Of a stretch of 64,000 bases of DNA, positions 30,191 through 43,884 are shown one piece after another. Each line of letters opens with the position of its first letter. The stretch's first letter is position 1. A program made the position numbers and the translations under genes. This DNA is from Nannobrachium achirus. Its lineage: Eukaryota > Chordata > Actinopteri > Myctophiformes > Myctophidae. The DNA lies in contig OY997649.1 of NCBI GenBank assembly GCA_963921795.1, forward strand, positions 57,868,778-57,932,777. The letters are read 5' to 3'. Below the pieces are notes generated by a model that saw only the letters and a list, made by a program, of their open reading frames with translations, was not told the DNA's origin and did no database searches.

Positions 30191-33100
30191 CAGGGGCGTT
30201 GGAAGTGGGGTGGTGAGGGAGCTGCAAAAAAAAAAGAAAGAAAAAGAAAACGTTTATCATGTATTCATTGATTTTTTTCTGTAGTGCTAAGGGTTTAGGT
30301 GGAGTCTGAAAAGGTGAGTCTTCAGTCCACGGCGAAAGCTAGCAAGTGAGTCCGTTGTTCTAAGTGCGACGGAGTTTATTCCCTGTTATAATACAATATA
30401 AATGTATTATAAGTTTATTCCCTGTTATAATACAATATACATTTGTATTACAACTATTAATTATAATACACTATAATGGATTATAACTGTGATTATAATA
30501 CCCTATAAAGTATTAATGTATTAGGGTAACTATAATACACTTTAATAGATTATAATAGTGGTTATAACACAATATAATCTATTATCATGTATTACAACTA
30601 TATTAGTGTCAGTGAGTGATCAGTCATTATGAAGTGTTTGGCCATGTTTGGCCTAGCTCAGACCTACTCTAGAGTGGATACGTTTTAGTACCCTGTTTAG
30701 TACCACTTTCACTCCACTCTACCCAGGTCCTTAGTGGAAAACCTGACACAAGTGGGCGGTGTGGTGTGGAGTGGTGTGGAGTTGGGCCAGTGGAAAATGG
30801 GCTTAGTGAGCAGAATGGCCGTGGATAGGCCTATTTAGGAAGGCCTTTGTACTCGACAGAAGAGTTGATGGTGAATGTTCATCAGAATAATGGATGTCAG
30901 GGTTCAAGGGGTTAAACCTAGAGCGGTCATCCAATCAGGAACATCACTAACCCTATCCCTATCCCTAGCCCTCAGGTCAAGTTCCATGGTATTAGTAGTT
31001 ATTAACCCTATCCCTAGCCCTCAGGTCCAGTTCCATGGTATTGGTAGTTATTAACCCTATCCCTAGCCCTATCCCTAGCCCTCAGGTCCAGTTCCATGGT
31101 ATTAGTAGTTATTAACCCTATCCCTAGCCCTCAGGTCAAGTTCCATGGTATTAGTAGTTATTAACCCTAGCCCTATCCCTAGCCCTCAGGTCCAGTTCCA
31201 TGGTATTAGTAGTTATTAACCCTAACCCTAACCCTAACCCTAGCCCTAGCCCTATCCCTATCCCTAATTAGCCCTAGCCCTCAGGTCCAGTTCCATGGTA
31301 TTAGTAGTTATTAACCCTAGCCCTATCCCTAGCCCTCAGGTCCAGTTCCATGGTATTAGTAGTTATTAACCCTAGCCCTATCCCTAGCCCTAGCCCTATC
31401 CCTATCCCTAGCCCTCAGGTCCAGTTCCATGGTATTAGTCGTTATTATCCCTATCCCTAGCCCTATCCCTAGCCCTCAGGTCCAGTTCCATGGTATTAGT
31501 AGTTATTAACCCTATCCCTAGCCCTAGCCCTCAGGTCCAGTTCCATGGTATTAGTAGTTATTAACCCTATCCCTAGCCCTCAGGTCAAGTTCCATGGTAT
31601 TAGTAGTTATTAACCCTATCCCTAGCCCTATCCCTCAGGTCCAGTTCCATGGTATTAGTAGTTATTATCCCTAGCCCTATCCCTAGCCCTCAGGTCCAGA
31701 TCCATGGTATTAGTAGTTATTAACCCTATCCCTAGCCCTATCCCTAGCCCTATCCCTCAGGTCCAGTTCCATGGTATTAATAGTTATTAGCCCTAGCCCT
31801 ATCCCTAGCCCTAGCCCTATCCCTAGCCCTCAGGTCCAGTTCCATGGTATTAGTAGTTATTAACCCTAGCCCTATCCCTAGCCCTCAGGTCCAGTTCCAT
31901 GGTATTAGTTATTATCCCTATCCCTAGCCCTCAGGTCCAGTTCCATGGTATTAATAGTTATTAGCCCTAGCCCTATCCCTAGCCCTCAGGTCCAGTTCCA
32001 TGGTATTAGTAGTTATTAACCCTATCCCTAGCCCTATCCCTAGCCCTCAGGTCCAGTTCCATGGTATTAGTAGTTATTAACCCTATCCCTAGCCCTCAGG
32101 TCCAGTTCCATGGTATTAGTACTTATTATCCCTAGCCCTATCCCTAGCCCTCAGGTCCAGTTCCATGGTATTAGTAGTTATTAACCCTAGCCCTATCCCT
32201 AGCCCTAGCCCTATCCCTATACCTAGCCCTCAGGTCCAGTTCCATGGTATTAGTCGTTATTATCCCTATCCCTAGCCCTATCCCTAGCCCTCAGGTCCAG
32301 TTCCATGGTATTAGTAGTTATTAACCCTATCCCTAGCCCTAGCCCTCAGGTCCAGTTCCATGGTATTAGTAGTTATTAACCCTATCCCTAGCCCTCAGGT
32401 CAAGTTCCATGGTATTAGTAGTTATTAACCCTATCCCTAGCCCTATCCCTCAGGTCCAGTTCCATGGTATTAGTAGTTATTATCCCTAGCCCTATCCCTA
32501 GCCCTCAGGTCCAGATCCATGGTATTAGTAGTTATTAACCCTATCCCTAGCCCTATCCCTCAGGTCCAGTTCCATGGTATTAATAGTTATTAGCCCTAGC
32601 CCTATCCCTAGCCCTATCCCTAGCCCTCAGGCCCAGTTCCATGGTATTAGTAGTTATTAACCCTAGCCCTATCCCTAGCCCTCAGGTCCAGTTCCATGGT
32701 ATTAGTTATTATCCCTATCCCTAGCCCTCAGGTCCAGTTCCATGGTATTAATAGTTATTAGCCCTAGCCCTATCCCTAGCCCTCAGGTCCAGTTCCATGG
32801 TATTAGTAGTTATTAACCCTATCCCTATCCCTAGCCCTATCCCTAGCCCTCAGGTCCAGTTCCATGGTATTAGTAGTTATTAACCCTATCCCTAGCCCTA
32901 TCCCTAGCCCTCAGGTCCAGTTCCATGGTATTAGTAGTTATTATCCCTATCCCTAGCCCTATCCCTAGCCCTCAGGTCCAGTTCCATGGTATTAGTAGTT
33001 ATTAACCCTATCCCTAGCCCTCAGGTCCAGTTCCATGGTATTTGTACTTATTATCCCTAGCCCTATCCCTAGCCCTCAGGTCCAGTTCCATGGTATTAGT

Positions 33101-34214
33101 AGTTATTAACCCTATCCCTAGCCCTATCCCTAGCCCTCAGGTCCAGTTCCATGGTATTAGTAGTTATTAACCCTATCCCTAGCCCTAGCCCTCAGGTCCA
33201 GTTCCATGGTATTAATAGTTATTAGCCCTAGCCCTAACCCTAGCCCTAGCCCTAACCCTAGCCCTCAGGTCCAGTTCCATGGTATTAGTAGTTATTAACC
33301 CTATCCCTAGCCCTAGCCCTCAGGTCAAGTTCCATGGTATTAGTAGTTATTAACCCTATCCCTAGCCCTAGCCCTCAGGTCCAGTTCCATGGTATTAGTA
33401 GTTATTAACCCTAGCCCTATCCCTAGCCCTCAGGTCCAGTTCCATGGTATTAGTAGTTATTATCCCTATCCCTAGCCCTATCCCTAGCCCTATCCCTAGC
33501 CCTATCCCTAGCCCTCAGGTCCAGTTCCATGGTATTAGTAGTTATTATCCCTAGCCCTATCCCTAGCCCTATCCCTATCCCTAGCCCTATCCCTAGCCCT
33601 CAGGTCCAGTTCCATGGTATTAGTAGTTATTAACCCTAGCCCTATCCAATCCATAGCCCTATCCCTAACCCTAGCCCTCAGGTCCAGTTCCATGGTATTA
33701 GTAGTTATTAACCCTAGCCCTAACCCTAGCCCTATCCCTAGCCCTAACCCTAGCCCTAGCCCTATCCCTATCCCTATCCCTAGCCCTCAGGTCCAGTTCC
33801 ATGGTATTAGTAGTTATTAACCCTATCCCTAGCCCTATCCCTAGCCCTCAGGTCCAGTTCCATGGTATTAGTACTTATTATCCCTAGCCCTATCCCTAGC
33901 CCTCAGGTCCAGTTCCATGGTATTAGTAGTTATTAGCCCTAGCCCTATCCCTATCCCTAGCCCTCAGGTCCAGTTCCATGGTATTAGTAGTTATTAACCC
34001 TAGCCCTATCCCTAGCCCTCAGGTCCAGTTCCATGGTATTAGTAGTTATTAACCCTATAGCCCTAGCCCTCAGGTCCAGTTCCATGGTATTAGTAGTTAT
34101 TAACCCTAGCCCTATCCCTAGCCCTCAGGTCCAGTTCCATGGTATTAGTAGTTATTAACCCTATCCCTAGCCCTAGCCCTCAGGTCCAGTTCCATGGTAT
34201 TAGTAGTTACTAAC
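30191..34214 (+). repeat. Higher-order unit 4, 4024 bp
   Basis: Spacer 30191-30948 has GTATTAGGGTAAC where most copies have GTATTATGATAAC; this variant is shared only with unit 7. Confidence 0.9.
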
Positions 34215-37200
34215 CAGGGGCGTTGGAAGTGGGGTGGTGAGGGAGCTGCAAAAAAAAAAGAAAGAAAAAGAAAACGTTTATCATGTATTCATTGATTTTT
34301 TTCTGTAGTGCTAAGGGTTTAGGTGGAGTCTGAAAAGGTGAGTCTTCAGTCCACGGCGAAAGCTAGCAAGTGAGTCCGTTGTTCTAAGTGCGACGGAGTT
34401 TATTCCCTGTTATAATACAATATAAATGTATTATAAGTTTATTCCCTGTTATAATACAATATACATTTGTATTACAACTATTAATTATAATACACTATAA
34501 TGGATTATAACTGTGATTATAATACCCTATAAAGTATTAATGTATTATGATAACTATAATACACTTTAATAGATTATAATAGTGGTTATAACACAATATA
34601 ATCTATTATCATGTATTACAACTATATTAGTGTCAGTGAGTGATCAGTCATTATGAAGTGTTTGGCCATGATTGGCCTAGCTCAGACCTACTCTAGAGTG
34701 GATATGTTTTAGTACCCTGTTTAGTACCACTTTCACTCCACTCTACCCAGGTCCTTAGTGGAAAACCTGACACAAGTGGGCGGTGTGGTGTGGAGTGGTG
34801 TGGAGTTGGGCCAGTGGAAAATGGGCTTAGTGAGCAGAATGGCCGTGGATAGGCCTATTTAGGAAGGCCTTTGTACTCGACAGAAGAGTTGATGGTGAAT
34901 GTTCATCAGAATAATGGATGTCAGGGTTCAAGGGGTTAAACCTAGAGCGGTCATCCAATCAGGAACATCACTAACCCTATCCCTATCCCTAGCCCTCAGG
35001 TCAAGTTCCATGGTATTAGTAGTTATTAACCCTATCCCTAGCCCTCAGGTCCAGTTCCATGGTATTAGTAGTTATTAACCCTATCCCTAGCCCTCAGGTC
35101 AAGTTCCATGGTATTAGTAGTTATTAACCCTAGCCCTATCCCTAGCCCTCAGGTCCAGTTCCATGGTATTAGTAGTTATTAACCCTAACCCTAACCCTAA
35201 CCCTAGCCCTAGCCCTATCCCTATCCCTAATTAGCCCTAGCCCTCAGGTCCAGTTCCATGGTATTAGTAGTTATTAACCCTAGCCCTATCCCTAGCCCTC
35301 AGGTCCAGTTCCATGGTATTAGTACTTATTATCCCTAGCCCTATCCCTAGCCCTCAGGTCCAGTTCCATGGTATTAGTAGTTATTAACCCTAGCCCTATC
35401 CCTAGCCCTAGCCCTATCCCTATACCTAGCCCTCAGGTCCAGTTCCATGGTATTAGTCGTTATTATCCCTATCCCTAGCCCTATCCCTAGCCCTCAGGTC
35501 CAGTTCCATGGTATTAGTAGTTATTAACCCTATCCCTAGCCCTAGCCCTCAGGTCCAGTTCCATGGTATTAGTAGTTATTAACCCTATCCCTAGCCCTCA
35601 GGTCAAGTTCCATGGTATTAGTAGTTATTAACCCTATCCCTAGCCCTATCCCTCAGGTCCAGTTCCATGGTATTAGTAGTTATTATCCCTAGCCCTATCC
35701 CTAGCCCTCAGGTCCAGATCCATGGTATTAGTAGTTATTAACCCTATCCCTAGCCCTATCCCTCAGGTCCAGTTCCATGGTATTAATAGTTATTAGCCCT
35801 AGCCCTATCCCTAGCCCTATCCCTAGCCCTCAGGCCCAGTTCCATGGTATTAGTAGTTATTAACCCTAGCCCTATCCCTAGCCCTCAGGTCCAGTTCCAT
35901 GGTATTAGTTATTATCCCTATCCCTAGCCCTCAGGTCCAGTTCCATGGTATTAATAGTTATTAGCCCTAGCCCTATCCCTAGCCCTCAGGTCCAGTTCCA
36001 TGGTATTAGTAGTTATTAACCCTATCCCTATCCCTAGCCCTATCCCTAGCCCTCAGGTCCAGTTCCATGGTATTAGTAGTTATTAACCCTATCCCTAGCC
36101 CTATCCCTAGCCCTCAGGTCCAGTTCCATGGTATTAGTAGTTATTATCCCTATCCCTAGCCCTATCCCTAGCCCTCAGGTCCAGTTCCATGGTATTAGTA
36201 GTTATTAACCCTATCCCTAGCCCTCAGGTCCAGTTCCATGGTATTTGTACTTATTATCCCTAGCCCTATCCCTAGCCCTCAGGTCCAGTTCCATGGTATT
36301 AGTAGTTATTAACCCTATCCCTAGCCCTATCCCTAGCCCTCAGGTCCAGTTCCATGGTATTAGTAGTTATTAACCCTATCCCTAGCCCTAGCCCTCAGGT
36401 CCAGTTCCATGGTATTAATAGTTATTAGCCCTAGCCCTAACCCTAGCCCTAGCCCTAACCCTAGCCCTCAGGTCCAGTTCCATGGTATTAGTAGTTATTA
36501 ACCCTATCCCTAGCCCTAGCCCTCAGGTCAAGTTCCATGGTATTAGTAGTTATTAACCCTATCCCTAGCCCTAGCCCTCAGGTCCAGTTCCATGGTATTA
36601 GTAGTTATTAACCCTAGCCCTATCCCTAGCCCTCAGGTCCAGTTCCATGGTATTAGTAGTTATTATCCCTATCCCTAGCCCTATCCCTAGCCCTATCCCT
36701 AGCCCTCAGGTCCAGTTCCATGGTATTAGTAGTTATTATCCCTAGCCCTATCCCTAGCCCTATCCCTATCCCTAGCCCTATCCCTAGCCCTCAGGTCCAG
36801 TTCCATGGTATTAGTAGTTATTAACCCTAGCCCTATCCAATCCATAGCCCTATCCCTAACCCTAGCCCTCAGGTCCAGTTCCATGGTATTAGTAGTTATT
36901 AACCCTAGCCCTAACCCTAGCCCTATCCCTAGCCCTAACCCTAGCCCTAGCCCTATCCCTATCCCTATCCCTAGCCCTCAGGTCCAGTTCCATGGTATTA
37001 GTAGTTATTAACCCTATCCCTAGCCCTATCCCTAGCCCTCAGGTCCAGTTCCATGGTATTAGTACTTATTATCCCTAGCCCTATCCCTAGCCCTCAGGTC
37101 CAGTTCCATGGTATTAGTAGTTATTAGCCCTAGCCCTATCCCTATCCCTAGCCCTCAGGTCCAGTTCCATGGTATTAGTAGTTATTAACCCTAGCCCTAT

Positions 37201-37405
37201 CCCTAGCCCTCAGGTCCAGTTCCATGGTATTAGTAGTTATTAACCCTATAGCCCTAGCCCTCAGGTCCAGTTCCATGGTATTAGTAGTTATTAACCCTAG
37301 CCCTATCCCTAGCCCTCAGGTCCAGTTCCATGGTATTAGTAGTTATTAACCCTATCCCTAGCCCTAGCCCTCAGGTCCAGTTCCATGGTATTAGTAGTTA
37401 CTAAC
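34215..37405 (+). repeat. Higher-order unit 5, 3191 bp
   Basis: Spacer 34215-34972, with the same GGCCATGATTGG and GGATATG variants as unit 2. It lies 10,661 bp downstream of unit 2. Confidence 0.9.
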
Positions 37406-40400
37406 CAGGGGCGTTGGAAGTGGGGTGGTGAGGGAGCTGCAAAAAAAAAAGAAAGAAAAAGAAAACGTTTATCATGTATTCATTGATTTTTTTCTGTAGT
37501 GCTAAGGGTTTAGGTGGAGTCTGAAAAGGTGAGTCTTCAGTCCACGGCGAAAGCTAGCAAGTGAGTCCGTTGTTCTAAGTGCGACGGAGTTTATTCCCTG
37601 TTATAATACAATATAAATGTATTATAAGTTTATTCCCTGTTATAATACAATATACATTTGTATTACAACTATTAATTATAATACACTATAATGGATTATA
37701 ACTGTGATTATAATACCCTATAAAGTATTAATGTATTATGATAACTATAATACACTTTAATAGATTATAATAGTGGTTATAACACAATATAATCTATTAT
37801 CATGTATTACAACTATATTAGTGTCAGTGAGTGATCAGTCATTATGAAGTGTTTGGCCATGTTTGGCCTAGCTCAGACCTACTCTAGAGTGGATACGTTT
37901 TAGTACCCTGTTTAGTACCACTTTCACTCCACTCTACCCAGGTCCTTAGTGGAAAACCTGACACAAGTGGGCGGTGTGGTGTGGAGTGGTGTGGAGTTGG
38001 GCCAGTGGAAAATGGGCTTAGTGAGCAGAATGGCCGTGGATAGGCCTATTTAGGAAGGCCTTTGTACTCGACAGAAGAGTTGATGGTGAATGTTCATCAG
38101 AATAATGGATGTCAGGGTTCAAGGGGTTAAACCTAGAGCGGTCATCCAATCAGGAACATCACTAACCCTATCCCTATCCCTAGCCCTCAGGTCAAGTTCC
38201 ATGGTATTAGTAGTTATTAACCCTATCCCTAGCCCTCAGGTCCAGTTCCATGGTATTGGTAGTTATTAACCCTATCCCTAGCCCTATCCCTAGCCCTCAG
38301 GTCCAGTTCCATGGTATTAGTAGTTATTAACCCTATCCCTAGCCCTCAGGTCAAGTTCCATGGTATTAGTAGTTATTAACCCTAGCCCTATCCCTAGCCC
38401 TCAGGTCCAGATCCATGGTATTAGTAGTTATTAACCCTAACCCTAACCCTAACCCTAGCCCTAGCCCTATCCCTATCCCTAATTAGCCCTAGCCCTCAGG
38501 TCCAGTTCCATGGTATTAGTAGTTATTAACCCTAGCCCTATCCCTAGCCCTCAGGTCCAGTTCCATGGTATTAGTAGTTATTAACCCTAGCCCTATCCCT
38601 AGCCCTAGCCCTATCCCTATCCCTAGCCCTCAGGTCCAGTTCCATGGTATTAGTCGTTATTATCCCTATCCCTAGCCCTATCCCTAGCCCTCAGGTCCAG
38701 TTCCATGGTATTAGTAGTTATTAACCCTAGCCCTATCCCTAGCCCTCAGGTCCAGTTCCATGGTATTAGTACTTATTATCCCTAGCCCTATCCCTAGCCC
38801 TCAGGTCCAGTTCCATGGTATTAGTAGTTATTAACCCTAGCCCTATCCCTAGCCCTAGCCCTATCCCTATACCTAGCCCTCAGGTCCAGTTCCATGGTAT
38901 TAGTCGTTATTATCCCTATCCCTAGCCCTATCCCTAGCCCTCAGGTCCAGTTCCATGGTATTAGTAGTTATTAACCCTATCCCTAGCCCTAGCCCTCAGG
39001 TCCAGTTCCATGGTATTAGTAGTTATTAACCCTATCCCTAGCCCTCAGGTCAAGTTCCATGGTATTAGTAGTTATTAACCCTATCCCTAGCCCTATCCCT
39101 CAGGTCCAGTTCCATGGTATTAGTAGTTATTATCCCTAGCCCTATCCCTAGCCCTCAGGTCCAGATCCATGGTATTAGTAGTTATTAACCCTATCCCTAG
39201 CCCTATCCCTCAGGTCCAGTTCCATGGTATTAATAGTTATTAGCCCTAGCCCTATCCCTAGCCCTATCCCTAGCCCTCAGGCCCAGTTCCATGGTATTAG
39301 TAGTTATTAACCCTAGCCCTATCCCTAGCCCTCAGGTCCAGTTCCATGGTATTAGTTATTATCCCTATCCCTAGCCCTCAGGTCCAGTTCCATGGTATTA
39401 ATAGTTATTAGCCCTAGCCCTATCCCTAGCCCTCAGGTCCAGTTCCATGGCATTAGTAGTTATTAACCCTATCCCTATCCCTAGCCCTATCCCTAGCCCT
39501 CAGGTCCAGTTCCATGGTATTAGTAGTTATTAACCCTATCCCTAGCCCTATCCCTAGCCCTCAGGTCCAGTTCCATGGTATTAGTAGTTATTATCCCTAT
39601 CCCTAGCCCTATCCCTAGCCCTCAGGTCCAGTTCCATGGTATTAGTAGTTATTAACCCTATCCCTAGCCCTCAGGTCCAGTTCCATGGTATTTGTACTTA
39701 TTATCCCTAGCCCTATCCCTAGCCCTCAGGTCCAGTTCCATGGTATTAGTAGTTATTAACCCTATCCCTAGCCCTATCCCTAGCCCTCAGGTCCAGTTCC
39801 ATGGTATTAGTAGTTATTAACCCTATCCCTAGCCCTAGCCCTCAGGTCCAGTTCCATGGTATTAATAGTTATTAGCCCTAGCCCTAACCCTAGCCCTAGC
39901 CCTAACCCTAGCCCTCAGGTCCAGTTCCATGGTATTAGTAGTTATTAACCCTATCCCTAGCCCTAGCCCTCAGGTCAAGTTCCATGGTATTAGTAGTTAT
40001 TAACCCTATCCCTAGCCCTAGCCCTCAGGTCCAGTTCCATGGTATTAGTAGTTATTAACCCTAGCCCTATCCCTAGCCCTCAGGTCCAGTTCCATGGTAT
40101 TAGTAGTTATTATCCCTATCCCTAGCCCTATCCCTAGCCCTATCCCTAGCCCTATCCCTAGCCCTCAGGTCCAGTTCCATGGTATTAGTAGTTATTATCC
40201 CTAGCCCTATCCCTAGCCCTATCCCTATCCCTAGCCCTATCCCTAGCCCTCAGGTCCAGTTCCATGGTATTAGTAGTTATTAACCCTAGCCCTATCCAAT
40301 CCATAGCCCTATCCCTAACCCTAGCCCTCAGGTCCAGTTCCATGGTATTAGTAGTTATTAACCCTAGCCCTAACCCTAGCCCTATCCCTAGCCCTAACCC

Positions 40401-40864
40401 TAGCCCTAGCCCTATCCCTATCCCTATCCCTAGCCCTCAGGTCCAGTTCCATGGTATTAGTAGTTATTAACCCTATCCCTAGCCCTATCCCTAGCCCTCA
40501 GGTCCAGTTCCATGGTATTAGTACTTATTATCCCTAGCCCTATCCCTAGCCCTCAGGTCCAGTTCCATGGTATTAGTAGTTATTAGCCCTAGCCCTATCC
40601 CTATCCCTAGCCCTCAGGTCCAGTTCCATGGTATTAGTAGTTATTAACCCTAGCCCTATCCCTAGCCCTCAGGTCCAGTTCCATGGTATTAGTAGTTATT
40701 AACCCTATAGCCCTAGCCCTCAGGTCCAGTTCCATGGTATTAGTAGTTATTAACCCTAGCCCTATCCCTAGCCCTCAGGTCCAGTTCCATGGTATTAGTA
40801 GTTATTAACCCTATCCCTAGCCCTAGCCCTCAGGTCCAGTTCCATGGTATTAGTAGTTACTAAC
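37406..40864 (+). repeat. Higher-order unit 6, 3459 bp
   Basis: Spacer 37406-38163. Shares CCATGGCATT (39445-39454) and the CAGATCC block with unit 3, starting 10,661 bp downstream of it. Confidence 0.9.
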
Positions 40865-43800
40865 CAGGGGCGTTGGAAGTGGGGTGGTGAGGGAGCTGCA
40901 AAAAAAAAAGAAAGAAAAAGAAAACGTTTATCATGTATTCATTGATTTTTTTCTGTAGTGCTAAGGGTTTAGGTGGAGTCTGAAAAGGTGAGTCTTCAGT
41001 CCACGGCGAAAGCTAGCAAGTGAGTCCGTTGTTCTAAGTGCGACGGAGTTTATTCCCTGTTATAATACAATATAAATGTATTATAAGTTTATTCCCTGTT
41101 ATAATACAATATACATTTGTATTACAACTATTAATTATAATACACTATAATGGATTATAACTGTGATTATAATACCCTATAAAGTATTAATGTATTAGGG
41201 TAACTATAATACACTTTAATAGATTATAATAGTGGTTATAACACAATATAATCTATTATCATGTATTACAACTATATTAGTGTCAGTGAGTGATCAGTCA
41301 TTATGAAGTGTTTGGCCATGTTTGGCCTAGCTCAGACCTACTCTAGAGTGGATACGTTTTAGTACCCTGTTTAGTACCACTTTCACTCCACTCTACCCAG
41401 GTCCTTAGTGGAAAACCTGACACAAGTGGGCGGTGTGGTGTGGAGTGGTGTGGAGTTGGGCCAGTGGAAAATGGGCTTAGTGAGCAGAATGGCCGTGGAT
41501 AGGCCTATTTAGGAAGGCCTTTGTACTCGACAGAAGAGTTGATGGTGAATGTTCATCAGAATAATGGATGTCAGGGTTCAAGGGGTTAAACCTAGAGCGG
41601 TCATCCAATCAGGAACATCACTAACCCTATCCCTATCCCTAGCCCTCAGGTCAAGTTCCATGGTATTAGTAGTTATTAACCCTATCCCTAGCCCTCAGGT
41701 CCAGTTCCATGGTATTGGTAGTTATTAACCCTATCCCTAGCCCTATCCCTAGCCCTCAGGTCCAGTTCCATGGTATTAGTAGTTATTAACCCTATCCCTA
41801 GCCCTCAGGTCAAGTTCCATGGTATTAGTAGTTATTAACCCTAGCCCTATCCCTAGCCCTCAGGTCCAGTTCCATGGTATTAGTAGTTATTAACCCTAAC
41901 CCTAACCCTAACCCTAGCCCTAGCCCTATCCCTATCCCTAATTAGCCCTAGCCCTCAGGTCCAGTTCCATGGTATTAGTAGTTATTAACCCTAGCCCTAT
42001 CCCTAGCCCTCAGGTCCAGTTCCATGGTATTAGTAGTTATTAACCCTAGCCCTATCCCTAGCCCTAGCCCTATCCCTATCCCTAGCCCTCAGGTCCAGTT
42101 CCATGGTATTAGTCGTTATTATCCCTATCCCTAGCCCTATCCCTAGCCCTCAGGTCCAGTTCCATGGTATTAGTAGTTATTAACCCTATCCCTAGCCCTA
42201 GCCCTCAGGTCCAGTTCCATGGTATTAGTAGTTATTAACCCTATCCCTAGCCCTCAGGTCAAGTTCCATGGTATTAGTAGTTATTAACCCTATCCCTAGC
42301 CCTATCCCTCAGGTCCAGTTCCATGGTATTAGTAGTTATTATCCCTAGCCCTATCCCTAGCCCTCAGGTCCAGATCCATGGTATTAGTAGTTATTAACCC
42401 TATCCCTAGCCCTATCCCTAGCCCTATCCCTCAGGTCCAGTTCCATGGTATTAATAGTTATTAGCCCTAGCCCTATCCCTAGCCCTAGCCCTATCCCTAG
42501 CCCTCAGGTCCAGTTCCATGGTATTAGTAGTTATTAACCCTAGCCCTATCCCTAGCCCTCAGGTCCAGTTCCATGGTATTAGTTATTATCCCTATCCCTA
42601 GCCCTCAGGTCCAGTTCCATGGTATTAATAGTTATTAGCCCTAGCCCTATCCCTAGCCCTCAGGTCCAGTTCCATGGTATTAGTAGTTATTAACCCTATC
42701 CCTAGCCCTATCCCTAGCCCTCAGGTCCAGTTCCATGGTATTAGTAGTTATTAACCCTATCCCTAGCCCTCAGGTCCAGTTCCATGGTATTAGTACTTAT
42801 TATCCCTAGCCCTATCCCTAGCCCTCAGGTCCAGTTCCATGGTATTAGTAGTTATTAACCCTAGCCCTATCCCTAGCCCTAGCCCTATCCCTATACCTAG
42901 CCCTCAGGTCCAGTTCCATGGTATTAGTCGTTATTATCCCTATCCCTAGCCCTATCCCTAGCCCTCAGGTCCAGTTCCATGGTATTAGTAGTTATTAACC
43001 CTATCCCTAGCCCTAGCCCTCAGGTCCAGTTCCATGGTATTAGTAGTTATTAACCCTATCCCTAGCCCTCAGGTCAAGTTCCATGGTATTAGTAGTTATT
43101 AACCCTATCCCTAGCCCTATCCCTCAGGTCCAGTTCCATGGTATTAGTAGTTATTATCCCTAGCCCTATCCCTAGCCCTCAGGTCCAGATCCATGGTATT
43201 AGTAGTTATTAACCCTATCCCTAGCCCTATCCCTAGCCCTATCCCTCAGGTTCAGTTCCATGGTATTAATAGTTATTAGCCCTAGCCCTATCCCTAGCCC
43301 TATCCCTAGCCCTCAGGCCCAGTTCCATGGTATTAGTAGTTATTAACCCTAGCCCTATCCCTAGCCCTCAGGTCCAGTTCCATGGTATTAGTTATTATCC
43401 CTATCCCTAGCCCTCAGGTCCAGTTCCATGGTATTAATAGTTATTAGCCCTAGCCCTATCCCTAGCCCTCAGGTCCAGTTCCATGGTATTAGTAGTTATT
43501 AACCCTATCCCTAGCCCTATCCCTAGCCCTCAGGTCCAGTTCCATGGTATTAGTACTTATTATCCCTAGCCCTCAGGTCCAGTTCCATGGTATTAGTAGT
43601 TATTAGCCCTAGCCCTATCCCTATCCCTAGCCCTCAGGTCCAGTTCCATGGTATTAGTAGTTATTAACCCTAGCCCTATCCCTAGCCCTCAGGTCCAGTT
43701 CCATGGTATTAGTAGTTATTAACCCTATAGCCCTAGCCCTCAGGTCCAGTTCCATGGTATTAGTAGTTATTAACCCTAGCCCTATCCCTAGCCCTCAGGT

Positions 43801-43884
43801 CCAGTTCCATGGTATTAGTAGTTATTAACCCTATCCCTAGCCCTAGCCCTCAGGTCCAGTTCCATGGTATTAGTAGTTACTAAC
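40865..43884 (+). repeat. Higher-order unit 7, 3020 bp, apparent recombinant
   Basis: Spacer 40865-41622 has the GTATTAGGGTAAC variant of unit 4. The distal part instead has the CAGGTTCAG variant (43247-43255) found in units 8-10 and lacks the CCAATCCATAG marker. The unit differs in length from unit 9 by 12 bp, matching two missing hexamers near 43566. Confidence 0.88.
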
